Of a stretch of 64,000 nt of DNA, positions 51,881 through 60,375 are shown piece by piece. This stretch comes from Zoogloea sp. (lineage in GTDB: Bacteria; Pseudomonadota; Gammaproteobacteria; Burkholderiales; Rhodocyclaceae), in assembly GCA_016703645.1 (NCBI GenBank), contig JADJBR010000004.1, positions 567,501 through 631,500 of the forward strand. Direction: 5' to 3'. Each line of letters begins with the position of its first letter. The first letter of the stretch is position 1. The notes below the pieces were generated by a model. The model was given only the letters and a program-made list of their open reading frames with translations, searched no databases and was not told the DNA's origin. Both the position numbers and the translations under genes were made by a program.

Positions 51881-53677
51881 ATGAGCAGTTATTCCGCACC
51901 CATTCGCGACATGCAGTTCGTGCTGCGCGAACTCGCCGACCTGGACGCCGTTGCGGCCCTGCCGGGCTGTGAGGACGCCTCCTCCGATCTGGTGGACGCC
52001 ATTCTTGAAGAAGCCAACAAGTTTGCCAGCGGCGTGATCGCCCCCCTCAACTGGACCGGTGATCAGGAAGGCGCCACCTGGGACAAGGGTGTGGTGCGTA
52101 CCGCCACCGGCTGGAAGGAGGCCTACACGCAGTTTGCCGAGGCGGGCTGGACCGCACTGGCCTGCGAGCCGGAATTCGGCGGCCAGGGCCTGCCCAAGCT
52201 GGTCTCCACCGCGGTGATGGAGATGTGGAAGTCGGCCAACATGGCCTTCTCCCTGTGCCCGATGCTGACCAACGGCGCCATCGAGTCCATCAAACTGCGG
52301 GGTACCGACGAGCAGAAGGCGCTTTATCTGCCAAAGATGGTGAGCGGCGAATGGACCGGCACCATGAACCTCACCGAGCCCTCCGCAGGCTCCGACCTGG
52401 CCGCCGTGCGCACCCGCGCCGTGCCCCAGGGGGATGGCACCTACAAGATCTTCGGCCAGAAGATCTTCATCACCTACGGTGAGCACGACTTGACCGACAA
52501 CATCATCCACCTGGTGCTGGCCCGTCTGCCGGACGCACCGGAGGGGGTGAAGGGCATTTCCTTGTTCGTCGTGCCCAAGTTCCTGCTCAAGGCCGACGGC
52601 ACCCCCGGCGAGCGCAACGATGTGCACTGCGTGTCCATTGAGCACAAGCTCGGCATCCACGCCAGCCCGACGGCCGTGCTGGCTTTTGGCGACAAGGGCG
52701 GGGCCATCGGCACCCTGGTGGGGGAGGCCAACCGCGGCCTCGAGTACATGTTCATCATGATGAACGAAGCCCGCTTCGCCGTCGGCATGGAGGGCCTGGC
52801 CCTGTCCGAGCGTGCCTACCAGCAGGCCCTGGCCTATGCCAAGGACCGCATCCAGGGTACCGAGGCCGGTGTGCGTGGCGGCCCGAAGGTGAGCATCATC
52901 CATCACCCGGATGTGCGTCGCATGCTGATGAGCATGAAGTCGCAGATCGAGGCCCAGCGCGCCCTGGCCTATGTGGTGGGTGCGGCCACTGACATGGCCC
53001 ACCACCATCCCGACGAGTCCGTGCGCGCCCAGAGCCAGGCCTTCATGGATCTCATGATCCCCGTGGTCAAGGGCTGGCTCACCGAGGCCTCCATCGACAT
53101 CACCTCGACCGGCGTGCAGGTGCATGGGGGCATGGGTTTCATCGAGGAAACCGGTGCGGCCCAGCATCTCCGTGATGCGCGCATCACCTCCATCTACGAA
53201 GGCACCACGGCCATCCAGGCCAACGACCTGATCGGTCGGAAGATTGCGCGGGAAGGGGGCCAGACCGTCAAGTTGGTCATCGCCGAGATGCGCCGGGTCG
53301 AAGCCCAACTGTCGGAGGCGGCTGGCGAGGAGTTTTCCGCCATCCGCAAGTCCCTCTCTGCGGCCGTGACTGCACTGGAGGAGGCTGTCGCCTACATCGT
53401 CGCGACCTACGGGAACGACATCAAGGCGGCGTCGGTGGGCTCCGTCCCCTTCCTCAAGCTGCTGGGCATTGTTGCCGGCGGCTGGCAGATGGGGCGTGCT
53501 GCGCTGGTGTCGGCCCGTCGCCTGGCCGAGGGCGGGGGCGATGCGTCCTTCTACACCGCCAAGATCGTCACCGCGCGTTTCTACGCCGACCACATCCTGG
53601 CCCAGGCACCCGGCCTGGCCTATTCGGTGGTCAGCGGGGCCGCGGGTGCCCTTGCGCTGACGGAAGATCAGTTCTGA
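51881..53677 (+). CDS. Acyl-CoA dehydrogenase (large, ~600-residue DmdC-like form)
   Basis: A flavoprotein of 598 residues that oxidises an acyl-CoA and passes electrons to ETF. The extra length over standard 380-residue dehydrogenases is due to an N-terminal extension and a C-terminal domain, as in the DmdC/FadE-like group. Motifs are GTMNLTEPSAGSDLAAVRTR (FAD and substrate), HGGMGFIEETGAAQHLRDAR, and the catalytic Glu in ITSIYEGTTAIQANDLIGRK. The ATG at 51881 has GTGGAG upstream. Substrate specificity (medium or long chain, or methylthio-type) cannot be read. It probably belongs to the etfBA regulon, and ends before a terminator. Confidence 0.92.
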   Translation: MSSYSAPIRDMQFVLRELADLDAVAALPGCEDASSDLVDAILEEANKFASGVIAPLNWTGDQEGATWDKGVVRTATGWKEAYTQFAEAGWTALACEPEFGGQGLPKLVSTAVMEMWKSANMAFSLCPMLTNGAIESIKLRGTDEQKALYLPKMVSGEWTGTMNLTEPSAGSDLAAVRTRAVPQGDGTYKIFGQKIFITYGEHDLTDNIIHLVLARLPDAPEGVKGISLFVVPKFLLKADGTPGERNDVHCVSIEHKLGIHASPTAVLAFGDKGGAIGTLVGEANRGLEYMFIMMNEARFAVGMEGLALSERAYQQALAYAKDRIQGTEAGVRGGPKVSIIHHPDVRRMLMSMKSQIEAQRALAYVVGAATDMAHHHPDESVRAQSQAFMDLMIPVVKGWLTEASIDITSTGVQVHGGMGFIEETGAAQHLRDARITSIYEGTTAIQANDLIGRKIAREGGQTVKLVIAEMRRVEAQLSEAAGEEFSAIRKSLSAAVTALEEAVAYIVATYGNDIKAASVGSVPFLKLLGIVAGGWQMGRAALVSARRLAEGGGDASFYTAKIVTARFYADHILAQAPGLAYSVVSGAAGALALTEDQF

Positions 53678-53702
53678 TCCTCAGCCAGTCCCGTCTGGAA
53701 GC

Positions 53703-53724
53703 AAGGGGGCCGTAAGGCCCCCTT
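53703..53724 (+). terminator. Intrinsic terminator after the acyl-CoA dehydrogenase
   Basis: A 9-bp stem (53703-53711 with 53716-53724) with a GTAA loop is followed by TCTTC on the plus strand. It lies between the convergent dehydrogenase and psd genes and may serve both. Confidence 0.9.
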
Positions 53725-53727
53725 TCT

Positions 53728-54678
53728 TCATGTGTCGGCCTCGGGCGAGACCGCGCCGTCCGTCATGCCGACCTGTCGCAGCAATGCCTGCCCCATGCGA
53801 ATCGGGGTTCCGTCCTCGATGCCCGGGCACAGCGCGAAGCCCGGTGGCACGAAGACAATGATGGTTGAGCCATGCTCGAACCAGCCCATTTCCTGCCCCT
53901 TGGCGAAGTCAGCCTGCGAGGGGATGTGCTTCGGGCCGCGGTAGCCCGGACGCAGCAGCCCATCAAGCCAGTGCAGGCGGATGCTGGCCACCAGAATGGC
54001 GGCCACCGGGACAAGCGTCAGCACGGCCCCGCTGTCCTGGAGGCGTGTCCGGATCACCGCCCGCTCGTTCTTGCAGAAGAGTCTCTCGACCCGTTTGAGG
54101 GCCGCAGGATTCACGTTCCAGGTGTCACCGGAAAGGTAGGTCACATGTTCCACGCGGAGGTCGGCCGGAGCATGGAAGCGGTGGTACATGCTCGACTTGA
54201 GACGCAGGGTGACATACAGACCATCCCGGTAGGTTTCCACCTGCTCCGCATCCCCGAGCAGGTCCGTCAGGGGATAGGGTGCGCCCTTGGCCTGCAGGGC
54301 ATTGATGCCTTCGAGGGTTCCGCAGGCGCCGACGATGGCATCGCAGGGGCTGCTCAGCACGCCAGGGGTCGTGTCGATGGTCCGGGCGCCAGGTTTCAGT
54401 GCCCGGGTAAAGCAGGCGTGCATACTGCGGAATTCCTGATCGCGTGCGTCCGACAGGTCCAGATCGGCAAAAAGTCGCCAGATCCGGATGGAGAGGGCCG
54501 CAACCACCGGGTTCTCGATCTTGCTGAACCAACCCATGAAGCGGGTGAGGAGGGCGCGTGGCACACGATTGGTCAGCAGGAAGTTGAGGTCTTCCTGATC
54601 AAGGATGCGGGCGGCGGGTTGGCGATGGGCAGGCTGGTTTTTCATGGCGCTGTAACGGGGGTCGGTTAAATCAGTCAT
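53728..54678 (-). CDS. psd: Phosphatidylserine decarboxylase homologue
   Basis: A self-cleaving pyruvoyl enzyme that would decarboxylate phosphatidylserine, or a related lipid, to the ethanolamine form. The 316 residues match the E. coli-type length. Residues visible are Asp113 in SSPCDAI, His in MYHRFHAP (166 and 169), and the cleavage motif GST at 270-272 within FEHGSTIIVF. The residue before GST is His, where E. coli has Leu. The start is 54678, or Met12 at 54645. It is divergent from the aminotransferase with only 18 bases between starts. Many betaproteobacteria also carry a shorter Psd elsewhere, so this may be a second enzyme. Confidence 0.85.
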   Translation of the reverse strand: MTDLTDPRYSAMKNQPAHRQPAARILDQEDLNFLLTNRVPRALLTRFMGWFSKIENPVVAALSIRIWRLFADLDLSDARDQEFRSMHACFTRALKPGARTIDTTPGVLSSPCDAIVGACGTLEGINALQAKGAPYPLTDLLGDAEQVETYRDGLYVTLRLKSSMYHRFHAPADLRVEHVTYLSGDTWNVNPAALKRVERLFCKNERAVIRTRLQDSGAVLTLVPVAAILVASIRLHWLDGLLRPGYRGPKHIPSQADFAKGQEMGWFEHGSTIIVFVPPGFALCPGIEDGTPIRMGQALLRQVGMTDGAVSPEADT

Positions 54679-54696
54679 CTTTCAGTTGTGGAGTAA

Positions 54697-56358
54697 GTGC
54701 CCGTGGAAGATGCGTTGGTATTGGCTGGTCTGGGGGCGCTTGCGCTGCCTGGCCTGGTTCTGAAGGCGAAGCGTCGGCTGGAGTTGTCGCGGGGCAAGCA
54801 CCCGTCCCTCACCGGCCACGCCAAGATGTCGCGGCGGGTGGCGAAGCTGCTGCCTTTCTATGAGTACGATGAGACGGGGTTCTTCAATTCCGATGATGCC
54901 CCTGCCGAGGTCGTGGCCCGACGCCGCGAGGGTTTCTTCCGGCTGGCCGGCATCTACCAGCAGCGCTTCGCGGCAAGCGCGGCGCTGACGGCTGAAGCCC
55001 AGGAGGCGGTGTCGGACCTTCAATTCACCAGCGCCTATCGCGTCCCTTTCCAGTACAGCCGTTTCCTTCGCCAGCATCTGAAGGGCGGTGCCTTCCTCAA
55101 GGCCTCGTCGGGGGTCACCGTGACCGACCTGGATGGCAATGTCTTCTACGATCTGGGCGGCGCCTATGGCGTGAATGTGTTCGGCTATGACTTCTACAAG
55201 GAGTGCATGGCCCTTGGCAGCGAGCGGGTCGAGGCGTTGGGACCGGTGCTCGGGGCCTACCATCCGCTGCTCGCCTACAACGTGAAGCGCCTGCAGGCGA
55301 TTTCCGGGCTGGATGAGGTGTCCTTCCACATGTCGGGCACGGAGGCGGTCATGCAGGCCGTGCGCCTGGCTCGCTACCACACCGGCCGGACCCATCTTGT
55401 GCGTTTTTGCGGGGCCTACCATGGCTGGTGGGGTGAGGTGCAACCCGGGGTCGGCAACCCCACCGCCGCCAACCAGACCTACACCCTCAAGGACATGCAC
55501 GCCGACGCCCTGCGCGTGTTGCGCCGGCGCAAGGACATCGCCTGTGTCCTCGTTAACCCGCTGCAGGCTTTGCATCCCAATGCGTCCGCACCGGGGGATT
55601 CGTCGCTGGTGGACAGCAGCCGGCGGGCCGGCTTCGACAGGGCGGCCTACTCGGCGTGGCTGCGCGAGCTGCGCCAGGTCTGCGATGAACGGGGCATCGT
55701 GCTGATCTTTGACGAGGTCTTCGTCGGCTTTCGCCTCGCGGCCGGGGGCGCCCAGGCCTACTTCGGTGTCCAGGCCGATATGGTCACCTACGGCAAGACC
55801 CTGGGTGGCGGCCTGCCCGTGGGGGTGGTGTGCGGCAAGCGGAACCTGATGAAACGCTACCGGGATGACCGGCCGGCCGACATCTGCTTTGCCCGTGGCA
55901 CCTTCAACTCCCATCCCTGGGTCATGGGGGCCATGGCCGAGTTCCTGGAGCGCATCGAATCGCCGGAAGTGCGGGCGCTGTACGACGGGCTGGACACCCG
56001 ATGGAATGCACGAGCGGCCTGCATGAACGCGCGTTTCGAGGAGGCGGGCCTGCCCCTGCGGGTGGCCAACCTGTCCACCATCTGGACCGTGACCTTCACG
56101 CGGCCAGGGCGCTACAACTGGATGCTCCAGTACTACATGCGTGCCGAGGGGCTGGCTCTGAGCTGGGTTGGCAGCGGGCGCTTCATCTTCAGCCTCAACT
56201 ACACCGATGCCGACTTCGCCGAAGTGGTGGAGCGCGTCGTCGCTGCGGCGCGGCAGATGGATGCGGATGGCTGGTGGTGGAGTGACGGAAGGCTCACCGA
56301 CAAGGCTATCCGCCGGCGCATCCTGAAGGAGATGCTGGTCCATCGCTTCCTGAAGTAA
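54697..56358 (+). CDS. Membrane-anchored class III aminotransferase (glutamate-1-semialdehyde aminomutase-like)
   Basis: A PLP enzyme of 553 residues, about 120 longer than glutamate-1-semialdehyde aminomutase. The N-terminus has a hydrophobic segment (about 5-22, LVLAGLGALALPGLVL) and a region of about 100 residues before the catalytic fold. The fold shows SGTEAVMQAVRLAR, FCGAYHGWWG, LIFDEVFVGFR and the PLP lysine in VTYGKTLGGGLPVGVV (near residue 367). FARGTFNSHPWVMG follows. The start is GTG 54697, or GTG 54703 with a better-spaced GGAG. Its divergent position beside psd and next to a DUF962 protein suggests lipid or amino-lipid chemistry, but the substrate is unknown. Confidence 0.8.
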   Translation: MPVEDALVLAGLGALALPGLVLKAKRRLELSRGKHPSLTGHAKMSRRVAKLLPFYEYDETGFFNSDDAPAEVVARRREGFFRLAGIYQQRFAASAALTAEAQEAVSDLQFTSAYRVPFQYSRFLRQHLKGGAFLKASSGVTVTDLDGNVFYDLGGAYGVNVFGYDFYKECMALGSERVEALGPVLGAYHPLLAYNVKRLQAISGLDEVSFHMSGTEAVMQAVRLARYHTGRTHLVRFCGAYHGWWGEVQPGVGNPTAANQTYTLKDMHADALRVLRRRKDIACVLVNPLQALHPNASAPGDSSLVDSSRRAGFDRAAYSAWLRELRQVCDERGIVLIFDEVFVGFRLAAGGAQAYFGVQADMVTYGKTLGGGLPVGVVCGKRNLMKRYRDDRPADICFARGTFNSHPWVMGAMAEFLERIESPEVRALYDGLDTRWNARAACMNARFEEAGLPLRVANLSTIWTVTFTRPGRYNWMLQYYMRAEGLALSWVGSGRFIFSLNYTDADFAEVVERVVAAARQMDADGWWWSDGRLTDKAIRRRILKEMLVHRFLK

Positions 56359-56365
56359 GCGGTTC

Positions 56366-56402
56366 GGCGCCGTCCCTCCCGTTGTGGAAGGAGGGCGGCG
56401 CC
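56366..56402. terminator. Hairpin between convergent aminotransferase and DUF962 genes
   Basis: A stem of 7 and 6 bp (56366-56372 with 56396-56402, and 56374-56379 with 56390-56395) is split by one bulged T at 56373. There is no T run. It lies between two convergent stops and is probably a shared terminator. Confidence 0.6.
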
Positions 56403-56412
56403 GGGGAAGGGA

Positions 56413-57006
56413 TCAGGTGGCTTCGCGGGTGCGCAGATCGCGCAGCAGGAGCAGCGGAGCCCGGTGGTAGAGCTTGATATCGTGATAGGGGTCGGTGAGG
56501 ATCTTGGTCAGCCACACCAGCCCGGTCTGCACGTCGCGGATGAAGAACAGATGCACGGTGCGGAACAGCAGGCCGCCGACACCGAGGCTGAGCCACAGGA
56601 TGCCCAAGTGATCGATGTAGCCACCCATGTCCGTGTGGGCGTCGAAAAGACCGAACATCGTCGGGTTGAGCCACAGGGCGGGCGGGATGAAGGCCCAGAT
56701 GGACAGCAGCACCACCTTGCGCTTGAGGTTGTAGCCCACCTTCACGGCTTCCTTGTACTCGTTGCTGACCTTGTTCTCCTCGTCGTAGCCAAGGGGCTCA
56801 AAGAAAAAATGGCCGGACTGGCGCGTGACCATGGAGATCAGCCAGCCGATCAGTGCGGCTTTGACCGGGTCTACAAAGAGCAGGGAATAGGCGATCAGGA
56901 AGCTGATGGCACTGATCAGGTGCAGGGTCTGGTTCACCCGGCTGTGGTGATAGAAGCGGTGGTCGTCCCAGCGCTGGGTCTGCAGTGCGCACAGAAAGTC
57001 TTTCAT
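56413..57006 (-). CDS. DUF962/Mpo1-like membrane protein
   Basis: A 197-residue membrane protein with hydrophobic segments near 26-48, 49-62, 97-113 and 135-152. Early segments FYHHSRVNQTLHLISAISF and SGHFFFEPLGYDEENK match the His-containing motifs of DUF962. The yeast member Mpo1 is an iron dioxygenase that shortens 2-hydroxy fatty acids by one carbon. The His residues needed for metal binding appear to be conserved. It is convergent with the aminotransferase, and its upstream region faces the Gly-rich gene. Catalytic activity is inference. Confidence 0.7.
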   Translation of the reverse strand: MKDFLCALQTQRWDDHRFYHHSRVNQTLHLISAISFLIAYSLLFVDPVKAALIGWLISMVTRQSGHFFFEPLGYDEENKVSNEYKEAVKVGYNLKRKVVLLSIWAFIPPALWLNPTMFGLFDAHTDMGGYIDHLGILWLSLGVGGLLFRTVHLFFIRDVQTGLVWLTKILTDPYHDIKLYHRAPLLLLRDLRTREAT

Positions 57007-57173
57007 GGAGTCTCCCTTGAGTGTCGAAATGGCCTTCGCGGCAAGATTAAGAAGCTCGCGTTACCGGGCGGCTGCGAAATTGTTAAGGCCGCGTGATCTT
57101 CTGCACCTGTGTTGACCCGGGCTGCGGTGGGTAAAATGCCGACCTCATCTTCGGGGCAGGGAAGGGGGATGCG

Positions 57174-57938
57174 ATGAAGGAACTGCGCCGCCTTGTTTGG
57201 TTGCCCGTGGCCCTCGCGGTGGTCGGGGGCGTTGTTGCCCACCGCCATCCGGAAACCGGTCAATGGATCCCCCGGCTATTGCTTGCCGCTGGCGGTCTGT
57301 CCCTGATCGGTCTTGCCTGGTGGCGCTGGCGGCAGCGGGCACGGGCACGCTTTCTGGCAGGCTTCCGCTTCCCGGTGGGGCTCGTGCGCAAGGTCCGCGA
57401 ACGCTACCCCCACCTCAGTGACGCCCAGGCCGAGATGGTCGTGAGGGAGCTGCGCACCTTCTTTCAGGTGGCCCTGGCGGCGCGGGGGCAGATGGTGTCC
57501 ATGCCAAGCCAGGTAGTGGATGTGGCCTGGCACGAGTTCATCCTGTTCACCAAGGGCTATCGGCTGTTCTGCCGTCAGGCCCTGGGGCGTTTTCTTGATC
57601 ACACGCCGGCGGAGTACATGGCGACCCCCCGGAGCGCGCAGATCGGTCTGCGGCGCACATGGCTGCATGCGTGTCACCTCGACGGTATCAACCCCCGCAA
57701 GCCCGACCGTCTGCCCCTGCTTTTTGCCTTGGATGGCCTGCTTTTGATTCCTGACGGTTTCCGCTATGCCCTCAACTGCATGGGGCCGGACGGGGCGCAA
57801 TCAGGCGATGCCTACTGCGCCAGTGACATTGGCTGTGGGGGCGGAGGCGGGGGCTGCGCCGGTGGGTCTGACAGTGGCAGTGGCGACGCGGGCGACGGTG
57901 GTGGATGCGGTGGGGGCGGCTGCGGCGGCGGTGACTGA
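57174..57938 (+). CDS. Membrane protein with C-terminal Gly/Cys-rich tail
   Basis: A 254-residue protein of unknown function. It has two N-terminal hydrophobic segments (about 8-22 and 33-50) and a soluble middle (about 60-200). The middle contains VDVAWHEFILFTKGYRLFC and GRFLDHTPAEYM, reminiscent of the WHxFI motif of glycine-rich-domain proteins. The tail of about 40 residues is made almost only of Gly, Cys, Ser and Asp (about 215-254), including CGGGGGGCAGG and GGGCGGGGCGGGD. The tail could bind metal or form disulfides. The ATG follows GGGAAGGGGG. No neighbour clearly shares its operon. Confidence 0.75.
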   Translation: MKELRRLVWLPVALAVVGGVVAHRHPETGQWIPRLLLAAGGLSLIGLAWWRWRQRARARFLAGFRFPVGLVRKVRERYPHLSDAQAEMVVRELRTFFQVALAARGQMVSMPSQVVDVAWHEFILFTKGYRLFCRQALGRFLDHTPAEYMATPRSAQIGLRRTWLHACHLDGINPRKPDRLPLLFALDGLLLIPDGFRYALNCMGPDGAQSGDAYCASDIGCGGGGGGCAGGSDSGSGDAGDGGGCGGGGCGGGD

Positions 57939-57951
57939 GCTCGCCTGGGGT

Positions 57952-58185
57952 TTAAGAGACATCATTCCACACAATTCGTAACGCATGCATCAAGCGCATT
58001 AGCTGCACTCTTCTGACGAAACGGGTGTGCCTGGCGAAGCCCTGCCAGAGGGACTTGACTCCGGGCTCGGCGTCGCCTTTGTGGACGAGGAGTGGCCCCA
58101 TGGCGAGATGGCGAATTGCTTCGTGCAGGGCGGGCGTTTTTCGTGGTCGGGGGACTTTTTGGTCAGCGGCCACGCGGCCTGCCAT
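57952..58185 (-). mobile_element. Remnant of an IS4-type transposase C-terminus
   Basis: The minus-strand frame ends at a TAA at 57952 and contains LHEAIRHLAMGPLLVHKGDA, then EPGVKSLWQGF. This closely follows the C-terminal pattern of IS4-group transposases, roughly x-E-A-[VI]-R-x-[IL]-A-x4-L-x2-KGD-x-EPG-x-K-x-LW-x-G. The catalytic DDE part is missing and the frame upstream soon meets a stop, so only a fragment is left. No inverted repeats or target duplication could be recognised. It lies beside the efflux cassette and may mark its entry. The plus-strand frame in the same place is not a gene. Confidence 0.6.
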
Positions 58186-58258
58186 CCGGCCGTGGATGAA
58201 ATGGTGTGGACGTATTGGGTTCGGAGCCGGTGCTTTATCCGGCAGGCCTGGACCTCAG

Positions 58259-58426
58259 CTACTCCGTTTCCCTCGGGCCACTCCCTGAACGAGATGTCAC
58301 TGCCAGGAGTATCCGCAGTGCAGCTACGCAGCCGAACGACACCACCAGGACCGTGACCCAAGACCACTCCGGGAATAGGTAAGACGTCGTGGTCACCAGA
58401 ATCAAGAAAACGAGTACAAAGAACAT
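58259..58426 (-). CDS. Small two-helix membrane protein
   Basis: A 55-residue frame starts MFFVLVFLILVTTTSYLF and has two hydrophobic helices (about 2-17 and 22-40) with a short polar tail (RSGSGPRETE). AGGA lies eight bases before the ATG. It is 37 bases downstream of the ABC ATPase on the same strand, so it may be the last gene of the cassette. No family is recognised, and it could be a chance frame. Confidence 0.5.
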   Translation of the reverse strand: MFFVLVFLILVTTTSYLFPEWSWVTVLVVSFGCVAALRILLAVTSRSGSGPRETE

Positions 58427-58463
58427 GCGCTGTGTCCTGGTAAATGGAGGGGTGACTCCGGTA

Positions 58464-59180
58464 TCAGAATTCGGATTTGCCAGCCCCGAGCCCCTTCTCT
58501 TCATGGGTTTGTCCATCACGAATGTGATAGACGCGTTTGAAGGTGGGGATGATTTTTTCATCGTGGGTAACGACGATGATGGCGGTTCGAAACTGCTGGG
58601 CCATGTCGTTGAGAATGCGTACGACACTCAGTGCCCGTTCGCTATCCAATGGGGCCGTCGGTTCATCAGCGAGGATCACCGGCGGTTGATTTGCCAAGGC
58701 GCGTGCAATTGCCACGCGTTGCTGCTCGCCACCGGAAAGCTGGGAAGGCTGTGCCTTGGCACGGTGACCAACATCCAATGCCTCGAGTAGTTCATTTGCC
58801 CGATTCCGCGCTTCACCATTCGGCTTGCCGGCCAACATTGGCAACAGGGCCACGTTGTCGATGACGTCCAGAAAAGGAATCAGGTAAGGCGCTTGAAAAA
58901 CAAAGCCAATCCTGTCGCGGCGCAGGGCTCTGAGGTCGGGGATTTTCCAGCCGTCTTCGAAAATCACCTCGTCGCCCAGGGTCATCCGGCCGGCCGTTGG
59001 CTCGATAACAGCACCCAGGCATTTCAGCAGGGTACTCTTGCCCGAACCCGACGGACCAATCAGACCAACCACCTCGCCCGGTGCAACGGTCATATTGACG
59101 TCTTTCAGGGCGTCGACCGCGGCATTGCCTTCCCCATAGCGCTTCCGCAGGCCCTCGATGTGAATTCCAAAACCTTTCAC
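58464..59180 (-). CDS. ABC transporter ATPase, LolD/MacB type
   Basis: A 238-residue ATPase with Walker A GPSGSGKST (about 42-50), the Q-loop FVFQAPYLIPFLDVIDNVAL, signature QLSGGEQQRVAIARAL, Walker B VILADEPTAPLDSE and H-loop VVTHDE. The pattern is that of LolD/MacB/FtsE-type ATPases that drive FtsX-fold permeases. The start at 59180 lies immediately after the permease stop, so the genes are coupled. In MacB the ATPase and permease are fused, whereas here they are separate. Confidence 0.92.
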   Translation of the reverse strand: MKGFGIHIEGLRKRYGEGNAAVDALKDVNMTVAPGEVVGLIGPSGSGKSTLLKCLGAVIEPTAGRMTLGDEVIFEDGWKIPDLRALRRDRIGFVFQAPYLIPFLDVIDNVALLPMLAGKPNGEARNRANELLEALDVGHRAKAQPSQLSGGEQQRVAIARALANQPPVILADEPTAPLDSERALSVVRILNDMAQQFRTAIIVVTHDEKIIPTFKRVYHIRDGQTHEEKGLGAGKSEF

Positions 59181-59181
59181 A

Positions 59182-60375
59182 TTAGCCTCCGATGGCCGTA
59201 GCGGGGTCGACGCGCAAAGCGACTCGGATGGCGAGCGTGCTGGCCAGTGCGCAGATGAACATCACAACGATGAATCCCCGTACCGTATCCCCTTGCTCAA
59301 GCAGGACGAATTTCGGGAAAAATGGCGCCCAGACGGTTGCGGCGGTCTTGCCGACCATGAAGCCAATGACGCCCAGCCCCATGGCCTGCTGCAGGATCAT
59401 GCCGGCAATCGTCCGGTTGCGGGTGCCGATGAGCTTGAGTACCGCTATCTCCCGTATCTTGCCGAGCGTCATCGTGTAGATGATGAAGGCGACGATGGCG
59501 GCGCTTACGATGGACAGGATGACCAGAAACATGCCGATTTGTTTGGCCGAGGTGGCAATCAGCTTGGATACCAAAATGTCTTCCAGCTGAGCACGGGTAA
59601 AGGCCTGTAGGTGCTTCCAGCGGCGAATCTCACTCGCCACATGTTCCGGGTCGATGTTCGACGCAATCTGAACAAGCACTGCATTGACGTTGTGATTGGC
59701 GTTCTGCGAAGCCAGGATGGCATCAAGCAGGCCCGGCACGCCGGGTCGATTCAGGACCGGATTGGCAATTGTGCGGGCACGCTCGTTGAGGATGGCGTCG
59801 TTATCCTTGAGAAACTGGGCTTCCTGCGCATCCTTGAGCGGGATGAAAACCATCGGGTCGCCACCCGACGACACCATCCGCCGGGTCAGGCCAACCACGC
59901 GATAGTCGTGGCGGCGGATGCGTAGCGTGTCGCCCAATTGAAAGCCGGTCTTCATATCGGCCACCGCTTCGTAATGGCTGCGGGTTATCTGTCGGCCGGC
60001 GACCAGGTAACCGGGCTCGCCAGGTTGCCCGGGCTCAAAGCCGACCACCATGGCCCGCACATCGGTGTTGCCAACGCGAACCTGCATCGTCAAGTAAGTG
60101 ACATTGGCCGCGCGGGAAACCCCTGGCTGCGTCAGCAAGGCACGATAGACGTCATCACGCAGGTTTGATGACTCGGCGTAAGGCCCCTGGGTGCCCTGCT
60201 GCACCACCCAAATATCAGCGCCACTGTTGTTAAGCAGCGCCTTGGCGTCGTCGACCATGCCACGGTAAACGCCGGCCATGGTGAGGGTCACGCCGATCAA
60301 CAGGCCCAGTCCGATGCCGGTCAGGACGAACTTCGACCACGAATGCAGGATGTCCCGCCCGGCCAGGCTAATCAC
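59182..60375 (-). CDS. FtsX-type ABC permease with MacB-like periplasmic domain
   Basis: A 397-residue inner-membrane protein. One N-terminal helix (about 15-38, LTGIGLGLLIGVTLTMAGVY) is followed by a periplasmic domain (about 45-260) of MacB core type. Three helices follow near the C-terminus (about 283-305, 327-350 and 367-390), the FtsX arrangement. Such permeases work as mechanotransmitters for efflux or lipoprotein extraction and do not form a channel themselves. It overlaps the adaptor gene by ATGA upstream. The family is close to the DevC/HetC-like and antibiotic-efflux permeases. Confidence 0.9.
   Translation of the reverse strand: MISLAGRDILHSWSKFVLTGIGLGLLIGVTLTMAGVYRGMVDDAKALLNNSGADIWVVQQGTQGPYAESSNLRDDVYRALLTQPGVSRAANVTYLTMQVRVGNTDVRAMVVGFEPGQPGEPGYLVAGRQITRSHYEAVADMKTGFQLGDTLRIRRHDYRVVGLTRRMVSSGGDPMVFIPLKDAQEAQFLKDNDAILNERARTIANPVLNRPGVPGLLDAILASQNANHNVNAVLVQIASNIDPEHVASEIRRWKHLQAFTRAQLEDILVSKLIATSAKQIGMFLVILSIVSAAIVAFIIYTMTLGKIREIAVLKLIGTRNRTIAGMILQQAMGLGVIGFMVGKTAATVWAPFFPKFVLLEQGDTVRGFIVVMFICALASTLAIRVALRVDPATAIGG

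Noticed and set aside
57954-57961. AAGAGACA resembling a Tn5 end
   Set aside because: Only eight bases match, the rest of the end sequence differs, and no partner repeat was found.
58027-58356. 109-codon plus-strand frame
   Set aside because: It lies opposite the transposase remnant, has no family-like features and shows mixed composition. The minus-strand reading has the recognisable motif.
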